Assembly: GCF_964340395.1 (NCBI RefSeq)
Contig: NC_135553.1
Coordinates: forward strand, 12,120,001-12,135,000
DNA length: 15,000 nt
From: Glandiceps talaboti
Lineage: Eukaryota > Hemichordata > Enteropneusta > Spengelidae
Direction: 5' to 3'
A program made the position numbers and the translations under genes. Below the pieces are notes generated by a model. That model did no database searches and had not been told where the DNA came from. It saw only the letters and a program-made list of their open reading frames with translations. This document shows, piece after piece, positions 10,056 through 15,000 of the stretch (positions are counted from its first letter, which is position 1; every line of letters starts with the position of its first letter).

Positions 10056-12228
10056 CATACATACATACATACATTGTACATACATACATACATACATACA
10101 TACATACATACATACATACATTGTACATACATACATACATACATACATACATACATACATACATACATACATACATACATACATTGTACATACATACATA
10201 CATACATACATACATACATACATACATACATACATACATACACGCATACATACACACATACATACATACACATGCATACATACATACATACATACATACA
10301 TACATACATACATACATACATACATACATACATACATACAAACATACATACAAACATACATACATACATGCATGCATGCATACATACATACATACATACA
10401 TACATACATACATACATACATACATACATACATACATACATACACACATCAATACATGCATACATACATACATACATACACATACACACACATATACATA
10501 CATACATACATACATACATACATACATACATACATACATACATACATACATACATACACACACACATGCATGCATGCATGCATACATACATACATACATA
10601 CATACATACATACATACATACATACATACATACATACACAGAGAAAGGCATACAAAAAGTCGGGAATTGTGTATGTTTTTTTTTAAATGGGCATGTGTAT
10701 ATGTGTTTGTAATGATCTATGATGGTGTATGACAAAATGTTAGTCCTCGTACTAATCTTGTTTTAAGCCAAAGTTCACTGACTTTCGAGGGGATTATCGC
10801 ATAAAACAACACACGAATGATCGAATGGGCTGGATCATAATGAAAAAGATAACATCTAATAAAAAAAATTAAAATGACATTTCATAAAACAGAAATGTGA
10901 AATATAGATTTTAGGTTTTTAAACTGGTAGTGTAGTGTCTATTGATAGACGCACTCGTGCAGTATGTAAATTTGACCTGACCTGTGATCTATGACCTTTT
11001 CAATGCAATGGCTGTTGTCATTTCTTTTGATAAGATTAGCAAGAAGGAATATAACAAGTAAACATGGTAGTTCATTGATTCATGACGGTTATATTCTTCA
11101 CTTTCATTCCTATTGAAAAGATAACATTTTTGGCAGAATTATCGAAGTAGTGAAAACAAAAGGTGAATTGCTGTGGTAACTGTAAACATAGTAGCATGCA
11201 TAGAAACGCGGTCAATTATTACCACCCATTTCATGTCACCGTTCACCGGATCTGTGTGATACAACCACTCAGAAACCAGTGACAAACTGTACATGTTATA
11301 TATATGTAGCATGATTGACTGAATACAGTTTTTTGTGTTAAAGAAATGAACTTACTTGCCACCCAATCTGATTAAAATCTAATGTGCTGAATACAGATCT
11401 ATTTCGTTATTTATTCATTCTTTTGCTCTTAATGTGCAGTTTAAATTTCTTATTTGTGTCTGCGTGTTCTATCAAACAGAGCCAGTGAACGGTAAAATGA
11501 AATGGGAAGTAAGTGGGTGTATGGAAGGTTGTACTCGGTGCTGCAGTATATCTCTGGTTTTTTAGGGTTTTTTTTGAAGAGCTGGACATTATTTTTTCGG
11601 ATAAAAATTTAAAAACAATATTATGATTAAAGTACCGATCCTCGCAGTCAAGGGTGTATTTTTACTCTAGAGCTGTCTGCATGTACTGGATCATTGGCCA
11701 GGAACTGTGGTTCTACGACGAATGAATTAACGGATGATTATGAATTACTTTGCGGAAAAAACAGCTCTATGAAAAATTTAAGGTGAACATTGGCTCATTT
11801 CCAAGCTACCCTGAGTGCTTCGGGGAGGGATTAGATAAAGATTAGACCAACTTCAACGAGACTAATTTTAGTCCTAATCCGAACGGAACTTTAAAGACGC
11901 GACCAAGCAGTGGACCATATGGTTATTTTATAATGCAAACATTATATTTTTAAATGCAGCAGTATTCACGCTAAATTATATGGCCAGAAGGGCATTATTG
12001 AGTATGACAGTATTGCCAACAACATCAAATTAATGAATTCGACAAATGGGTTTCCGGCCACAGCAGTAGTAGAAAGCCGTGTAGTTGGGCAAAACTAATA
12101 TCAAAATTCAGATAACGTGCTATTTACACAACTCACTCACAACATTATAATAACTTACCCTTTGCATGAGTCCAAATGAGTGAAAAATGCACCAAAAGGC
12201 CTAAAATCCACACCTTGGTGAACGTCAT
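1514..12228 (-). CDS. Partial multi-exon gene for a secreted tandem-CUB protein (gene model)
   Basis: I assemble one minus-strand gene from six exons: 12159-12228, 7791-8147, 7086-7136, 4180-4536, 3516-3566 and 1514-1870. What is seen: each internal exon is preceded by AG and followed by GT, and all borders are phase 1 (the split codon is G plus CA, Ala). The total is 1243 nt, which is 414 codons plus one base. The order is signal peptide, CUB, linker, CUB, linker, CUB, with the 3' part beyond the left edge. Phase 1-1 exons are typical of shuffled extracellular modules. CUB domains bind proteins or glycans in secreted, matrix and receptor proteins, so an extracellular product is inferred; no catalytic domain is visible. 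The least certain link is the 4-kb join of the first exon to the rest. Further exons in intron 1, or an unrelated first exon, remain possible. Confidence 0.6.
1875..1978. repeat. (GAAC/GAAT)n microsatellite at the CUB copy 1 acceptor
   Basis: About 26 tetranucleotide repeats, mostly GAAC with GAAT at both ends. In the transcript this reads (TTCG)n/(TTCA)n and ends in TTCACAG, the 3' splice site. The repeat therefore occupies the polypyrimidine and branch-point zone. Confidence 0.95.
3227..3322. repeat. Imperfect palindrome in the U2 intron
   Basis: ATCTATCCGAACTTAGCGG near 3236 pairs with CCGCCTAAGTTCGGGTAGAT near 3304. An inner pair AGAAGTGCAAC / GGCAACTTCT nests inside. The same structure recurs in U3 at about 6769-6857, and a degraded version lies in U0 at about 148-205. 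Confidence 0.7.
3516..3566 (-). CDS. Linker exon, copy 1 (Thr/Pro-rich)
   Basis: This 51-nt exon is identical in sequence to 7086-7136. It is bounded by CTTTTGCAG and CAAG|GTAAC, both phase 1, and encodes the same 17-residue Thr/Pro-rich spacer. It joins the CUB exon at 4180-4536 to the CUB exon at 1514-1870 in the transcript. I find no third linker copy on the left of the 1514-1870 CUB exon, because that part of the unit is missing from unit U0. Confidence 0.65.
4180..4536 (-). CDS. CUB domain exon, copy 2
   Basis: This is a 357-nt phase 1-1 exon encoding a 119-residue CUB domain. It has the same borders as the other copies (AG|CAACC, ATGAAG|GTAAC) and keeps Cys3/Cys34 and the Glu57, Asp61, Asp104 set. 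Against copy 1 (1514-1870) I count eight base differences. Six change residues: Asp18 to Asn, Asn27 to Ser, Gly42 to Ser, Thr44 to Ser, Arg115 to Thr and Glu119 to Asp. Two are silent. That ratio is close to what drift alone gives, although no stop or frameshift has appeared. The 3' splice site is fed by a mixed GAAT/GAAC microsatellite. Linker exons lie on both sides in transcript order. Confidence 0.85.
4541..4633. repeat. (GAAT/GAAC)n microsatellite at the CUB copy 2 acceptor
   Basis: About 23 tetranucleotide repeats in the same position relative to the exon as in copy 1, with alternating blocks of GAAT and GAAC. It abuts the acceptor of the 4180-4536 exon. Confidence 0.95.
5534..6411. mobile_element. 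880-bp foldback/MITE-like insertion in unit U2
   Basis: U1 reads GAGACGTGCATG at the site where U2 has 878 extra bases. The insert starts with a long imperfect hairpin (arms 5535-5597 and 5613-5675). It then has a perfect 16-bp inverted repeat: 5675-5690 ACTTATACGTCACCTG and its complement at 6398-6413. The motif CCAATCAGARTGCG followed by a GACGTA end occurs twice (5837-5876 and 6374-6413), so the element looks composite. The site repeat is only GT (5532-5533 and 6412-6413), although GACGTATA also occurs at both edges. It contains no transposase. A 112-codon plus-strand frame (5536-5874) runs through the hairpin and resembles nothing I know. A non-autonomous DNA transposon is the best guess. 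Confidence 0.65.
5535..5675. repeat. Long hairpin with 63-bp arms
   Basis: The left arm begins TATGTTATTTGCCAAATAC and runs to ATAACGG at 5591-5597. The right arm is its imperfect complement at 5613-5675. The loop is about 15 bp and rich in GAG/CCGG. Transcribed in either direction it would fold into a long stem. Confidence 0.85.
6874..7036. repeat. 38-bp dispersed direct repeat in U3
   Basis: A segment starting GTGATATCCTCGTAAGATTG and ending CCTTGGCGA occurs at 6874-6911 and again at about 6999-7034. U2 has only the second copy (about 3430-3467). Confidence 0.8.
7086..7136 (-). CDS. Linker exon, copy 2 (Thr/Pro-rich)
   Basis: This 51-nt phase 1-1 exon is bounded by TTTTGCAG and G|GTAATA. 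With the split Ala it encodes [17 protein letters not shown], a short Thr/Ser/Pro-rich spacer between CUB modules that could carry O-glycans. It is identical over all 51 bases to the exon at 3516-3566. It lies 654 bp downstream (in transcript order) of the CUB exon at 7791-8147. It is far too short for ORF finding. Support comes from the splice borders, the matching phase and the perfect conservation between units whose introns differ. Confidence 0.65.
7527..7606. repeat. 40-bp tandem duplication in U3
   Basis: The segment starting AACTTGATATCAGAGACGCC is present twice in direct succession (7527-7566 and 7567-7606) with one base difference seen. U2 has it once (3956-3995). Confidence 0.9.
7791..8147 (-). 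CDS. CUB domain exon, copy 3 (first in transcript order)
   Basis: This 357-nt phase 1-1 exon runs from AG|CAACCTG to GAAG|GTAAC and encodes one whole CUB module of 119 residues. Family signatures are [11 protein letters not shown] (residues 21-31), CDW (34-36), FDTE (54-57) and [10 protein letters not shown] (103-112). Cys3 and Cys34 form the usual first pair; the second cysteine pair of classical CUB domains is absent. Glu57, Asp61 and Asp104 match the acidic residues that bind calcium in cbCUB domains. Compared with copy 2 I count eight base differences, five of them changing the protein, including Gly59 to Val and Tyr62 to Phe. The frame is open throughout. An ATTC microsatellite abuts the acceptor. 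It would be the first CUB after the signal peptide. Confidence 0.85.
8152..8299. repeat. (GAAT)n microsatellite at the CUB copy 3 acceptor
   Basis: About 37 repeats, all GAAT except one GAAC at 8256-8259. It is the longest of the three arrays and abuts the acceptor of the 7791-8147 exon. The short open frames rich in His-Ser-Phe-Ile that cross it are by-products of the period-4 repeat. Confidence 0.95.
8378..8659. repeat. 51-bp inverted repeat around 180 bp of spacer
   Basis: 8378-8428 and 8608-8659 are inverted copies of one sequence with scattered mismatches. Shared pieces are TCTAGACGTGGAGAAGG and CCTCTAGACTA. The left arm exists in all units at the same place (about 2064-2110 and 4714-4768); the right arm is found only in U3, next to the decayed CUB fragment. 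Confidence 0.75.
8675..8783 (-). pseudogene. Decayed CUB exon fragment
   Basis: This stretch aligns to the interior of the CUB exon (for example 7828-7971) with gaps. Matching blocks include CATCT, AAACTGAA, AGTTGATG, AATCTG and GTCTGA in the same order. On the minus strand recognisable remains are YFY, then PPDLPST, then FGFSLSEM, corresponding to [12 protein letters not shown] and WFQFQSDG. It has internal deletions and frame changes and no splice borders. It lies in the first intron, 5' of the first intact CUB exon, and appears to be an older, dead copy of the module. Confidence 0.55.
9073..9315 (-). mobile_element. SINE insertion, minus orientation
   Basis: U0, U1 and U2 read GCTGAAGCAAATAAT where U3 has 243 extra bases flanked by CAA (9070-9072 and 9316-9318). 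On the minus strand it begins with a tRNA-like head (CCTCAGTCAACCCAGCTCTA, then GGGGACCTGG). It ends with TGTAAAGCGCTTTGAGC, AAGCGCTATATAAG and an (ATT)n tail. The GCGCTATATAA-type 3' tail is one I recognise from SINEs of many aquatic animals. It has no coding capacity: the plus-strand frame across it is incidental. The family is not assigned. Confidence 0.75.
10026..10638. repeat. (ACAT)n microsatellite, 613 bp
   Basis: About 150 ACAT/TACA repeats with three TTG interruptions (ACATTGTACAT at about 10071, 10119 and 10181) and later GCAT, CACA and AAAC variants. A period of four with no stop in any frame creates long open frames on both strands; none is a gene. It marks the right end of the tandem array. 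Confidence 0.97.
10639..12158. other. Intron 1 remainder, no recognised feature
   Basis: This is AT-rich single-copy-looking sequence between the microsatellite and the signal-peptide exon. I see no CUB-like or linker-like exon on either strand, no repeat of the tandem unit and no RNA gene. A short minus-strand frame at 11407-11589 is low-complexity with no family resemblance. Confidence 0.5.
12159..12228 (-). CDS. First coding exon: signal peptide
   Basis: The ATG at 12228-12226 opens a 70-nt frame of 23 codons plus one base. It starts [15 protein letters not shown] and ends ...IWTHAK before a strong donor, G|GTAAGT. The layout is that of a signal peptide: a short N-terminal part with Lys5, a hydrophobic core at residues 7-19, and a likely cleavage site after Thr-His-Ala (residues 20-22). 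The start context has A at -3. The donor is phase 1, the phase needed to join the CUB exons that lie downstream on the same strand, and the joined codon would be GCA (Ala). The link to those exons is inferred from strand, phase and secretion logic, across an intron of about 4.0 kb. A plus-strand ORF overlaps this exon antisense and has no recognisable product. Confidence 0.6.
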
Positions 12229-12330
12229 TTTAGAGTATTGGTTGTATTCCTTGAGTTACACGAGGTTAACAGGGCGATTTTTAGTCTTTCGACGTTTCCC
12301 TCCTACTACGCGTACCACAATGCCCTACTT
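12229..12330 (-). promoter_or_regulatory. Possible core promoter and short 5'UTR of the CUB gene
   Basis: Just upstream of the signal-peptide ATG the minus strand has a TATA-like CTAAAAATC (about 12275-12283). It lies roughly 50 bp before the ATG, which would leave a 5'UTR of about 20 nt. Several CpGs lie in 12260-12315. This rests on position and a weak motif only; an upstream non-coding exon is equally possible. Confidence 0.2.
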
Positions 12331-13240
12331 TGTTGTGGAAAGCGGAAACAGCACAAACCCTACGTCACTTCGAATTCTGTGTTCGGGTCAAAACATTAAA
12401 TACACCAATAAAACACCCGGACCGTTTTCTAAAGTCATCAAAGATAATGTCAGACACGAGTGTTTACCTGTATAATGTATGGTGGTATGGGGGCGAGTAG
12501 TGTATCTATTAGTACTATACGTTTGGGCTCGTTTTCTACGATCTCTCTTCACGTATATATAATTATAATCAAATGGACAAATTCTACCGACAATCTAGCC
12601 AAATCTCCTGTTGGAGAAGGGTTAAACAGCGCATTTCAGTAGTAATTATTAGAAAATTGCTATCAAAATTTAGGTTTTTAAGTGATCATAATTTAGAAAT
12701 TCAGTTGGGAAGGAGATCTCCAATGGTCCCAAAAGATGCAATTTAGGTTTAGTACATGTTGAGTTTCATTTTATTTTAAATTGTCCAGTTCATTATGTTG
12801 AAAGGTCAATATTATTAAAGGAAGGTGGGATAAACAATAATAAAATTGAAAAACATTTTAAATTTATTAAAATTATGATGAATCATCATGCTCTAAGTAA
12901 ATTTTTGAAAAGAAAAAACACTTAGTTGCCTGGAAATACTAGTCCCATGTGTTTTGGAATGATATGGCTGCTACGATAGTAAGGAGGGGGGGGGGGGGAT
13001 TTGCACCAACATCATTTTTTTTCAACCATCATGACAGCAATTTGTTTTCAAGAGCAACTATGCAGCAATTATTTTAGTAGGGTTACACCAATTTGTTAAA
13101 AAAATATACCCTTTTAAATGTGAGTTTTCGCCGTGTTGCGTCATGTAATTTGTATTTCCTCATAACAGGAGACATGCATGATGAATGTAGCTTATTTCAA
13201 AAGTAAGAGGTAACAATGAATGCAGCTTTAATAAAAAAAA

Positions 13241-13282
13241 ATAACCATTCTCGCAAACCAGAGTTGTTATTTCTTCCGCCAT
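13241..13282 (-). other. Short actin-like N-terminal coding fragment
   Basis: On the minus strand the ATG at 13282-13280, in a good context (A at -3, G at +4), opens with MAEEITTLVCENG. Actins start with a similar acidic stretch followed by LVCDNGSG. After this the frame enters a T-rich run and the similarity stops; there is only a weak GTTATT donor. The 60 bp upstream are CpG-bearing and look like a leader. It could be an orphan first exon, a retro-fragment or chance; no further actin-like sequence is visible downstream. Confidence 0.2.
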
Positions 13283-13387
13283 ACTGCGTCCTCTGGACGG
13301 TGCGTTGTGGACGGTGCCGTAAAAGAGGACGATGTTTGCGACGATGAAAGTAACTAGTAAGAGTTTGAGAGAGCCAAGTGAAATTCA

Positions 13388-13620
13388 AAAGTGAAGGACC
13401 AAAAGAATGCTTTCTGGTACTATTTTAACATGTCGAGGTAGTAATAATATGAGGTAAAATTTGAATCAAATTACAAAGGAGCAATGTGGGGTGAGTATTC
13501 CTAGAAATATTTGAAATTGAACAGCTAAAAGAATGCTATTTAACATGTGGGGATGGGTACGAGAGGGGGTTCCTAGAAATTTTTGAAATTTAAGGACTAA
13601 AAGAGTGCTATTTGGTGTTG
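13388..13620. repeat. Degenerate tandem repeat
   Basis: Two blocks alternate. One is GGACYAAAAGARTGCTWT at about 13395, 13521 and 13594. The other is TTCCTAGAAATWTTTGAAATT at about 13497 and 13569. The last two units are about 72 bp apart. The sequence is non-coding. Confidence 0.55.
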
Positions 13621-14092
13621 TCATGGTGATATCAATACCCTTTCCTGATCACAATTGAAATTTGAATTCAGAAAACTAATCCTTAAAGTATATTGTTGCA
13701 TGCCATGAAAAATTACAGGATTCATTCAAGGTACTAAGCCAGGTTAGTATTCTTAGTAATTTGAGTTGATAGAATTGATAGTAGTGTTTTGGTTTGTTTC
13801 ATCATTTGCCAACAGTTAGTATAAAGGTTTGAAAGTATAGCCAGAAACACTAGTACTTGGGAATTTGACATTTTGTAGTTTATGCACTTGCAGCACAACA
13901 ATTTGTTAAGCTCATACCCTGGAAACAATTTTTGTTCTGTCATTGGTTAGCATACCCCCCCCCCCCACTTTTGGTGGGTGACAATTTTTTCCTCCTGCCC
14001 CTACCCCCCCCTCGAAACCAAATGGTGTACCCCTAGGTAATTCGACTTTGAAGATGTGTATTTGTTCATAGTTATAATTTGCATGTATTTAA

Positions 14093-14263
14093 ATGGACTT
14101 ATTCAAACATACAATTGATGAGCTGAAAAGGAAGCAAGACTTCGTCAAGGAAATGCAGTACAACTGCTTGGCAATGTACAATGGTGTATATTCATTCATT
14201 CAAGCAAATCCATTGACTGCTTATCAGTATTCAACTAAGATAGGTCATCAAATATTTTGCTAA
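14093..14263 (+). CDS. Possible short ORF or exon, unknown
   Basis: A 56-codon frame starts MDLFKHTIDELKRKQDFVKE and ends with TAA at 14261. The first 25 residues would form a charged amphipathic helix, and the base use is less AT-skewed than around it. An in-frame TAA precedes the ATG directly. An internal GTGTAT after AACAATG-like sequence (about 14182) could be a donor, so this could be part of an exon. I recognise no family, and it may be chance. Confidence 0.2.
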   Translation: MDLFKHTIDELKRKQDFVKEMQYNCLAMYNGVYSFIQANPLTAYQYSTKIGHQIFC

Positions 14264-15000
14264 GGCTGACCAAAAGGTTTTATGTTAAGATTTAACAATA
14301 CGGATAGCAGAGATTGACCCCCCTCACTGTGAATGCGTTGGGTCTGTGTGGTCTCTATGTAGATATGTAGATCATTGAACACTACATGCATGCTTGTGTG
14401 TTTAGGATTGTAGTTTTCAGCATGTAACCTTCTCTCTCGTTTGAATGTTTTGGCTTTACACTTTCATAGTTATAACCTGGCTGATAAGAGGTGAGATCAA
14501 TAGGTCAATGAAGCATACAAAACTAGATTCTTTTACTTAGGCCTCAGAACCCCCCCCCCCCCACTCCCTCACCTCCACCCTCTTCTAACTAAATTGGCCA
14601 ACACTGAAAATTGTTTCAGACAACACAATTTAATTTCAAACCATTATGAAGTAGTATGTTCTAGCTGGTGTTATGGTTACAAAGCCAATATGTAGTCAGG
14701 AAAACAAATTCTTTTGTTGACACTTGCCATGCATTTACTGTAGCGAAAATTCTTCCATTTTTTTCCTCAATTTGACAACATTCTTTGAAAATATTTGTAT
14801 TTAGGGGTACAAACAAATCCATTAAACCTCCGTTTTTGTAGGATGAGATTTAAAATGGTTCAAAACTCCACCCCAAAGTAAAAGAATGCAGTTTTGTATC
14901 CTACATTGAACTCTTGGTCTCGACTCACCCCTATTAAGTCAGTACATGTTTGAATGGATTGGTAGTAGTTCTATACAGTTCATAGACAGAGTTGAGAGAG

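Larger units (their letters stand above)
12229..15000. other. Upstream flank, mostly non-coding
   Basis: Apart from the possible promoter and the weak items listed separately, this 2.8 kb shows only AT-rich sequence and homopolymers: 13 G at 12986-12998, 12 C at 13955-13966, 8 C at 14004-14011 and 13 C at 14550-14562. The minus-strand frames at 13197 and 13734 and the plus frames at 12176 and 12460 have no family features. Confidence 0.5.

Noticed and set aside
9881-10735. Long open frames on both strands (up to 283 codons) rich in Tyr-Ile-His-Thr or Met-Tyr-Val-Cys
   Set aside because: They are produced by the ACAT repeat, whose period of four contains no stop in any frame.
12176-12475. 99-codon plus-strand ORF
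   Set aside because: It lies antisense to the signal-peptide exon and promoter region, with no domain or splice signals; the minus-strand reading explains the sequence better.
13169-13202. Possible plus-strand mini-exon between ATAACAG and GTAAGAG
   Set aside because: Both splice motifs are fair but only 34 nt lie between them, with no partner exons recognised.

Overview
The window looks like nuclear DNA of an invertebrate animal, probably marine. It is AT-rich, has no long open frames, and carries spliced exons with GT/AG borders, a SINE, a foldback-type insertion, long tetranucleotide microsatellites and 8-13 nt G/C homopolymers. The exact phylum cannot be read from the sequence (hemichordate, cephalochordate or mollusc would all fit).

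The main content is one partial, multi-exon gene on the minus strand, running right to left and leaving the window at the left edge. Its proposed first exon (12159-12228) encodes a signal peptide and ends in a phase-1 donor. It is followed by three near-identical 357-nt exons (7791-8147, 4180-4536, 1514-1870), each encoding one complete CUB domain. Two identical 51-nt exons (7086-7136, 3516-3566) encode a Thr/Pro-rich linker between the CUB domains. Every exon border is phase 1, so the exons join in frame in the order signal peptide - CUB - linker - CUB - linker - CUB - (continues left), giving 414 codons inside the window. The product should be a secreted or extracellular modular protein. Its CUB domains keep the acidic calcium-site residues but only the first cysteine pair.

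The exons sit in a head-to-tail tandem duplication covering about 60-10025. One unit is about 2.66 kb. Units U2 (about 3054-6590) and U3 (about 6591-10025) are the most complete, U1 (about 1306-3053) lacks the linker part, and U0 (about 60-1305) has lost the CUB part. U2 carries an 880-bp insertion with a 63-bp-arm hairpin and perfect 16-bp inverted repeats (5534-6411). U3 carries a 243-bp SINE (9073-9315), a decayed CUB exon (8675-8783) and an inverted repeat. A (TTCA/TTCG) microsatellite lies directly against the 3' splice site of every CUB exon.

The array stops abruptly at a 613-bp (ACAT)n microsatellite (10026-10638). From 10639 to 12158 is intron 1 sequence with no recognised feature. 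From 12229 to 15000 is the gene's upstream flank. It is mostly non-coding, with G/C homopolymers, a degenerate tandem repeat, a short minus-strand ORF whose first residues resemble an actin N-terminus (13280-13282 start) and a 56-codon plus-strand ORF (14093-14263). These last two are weak.
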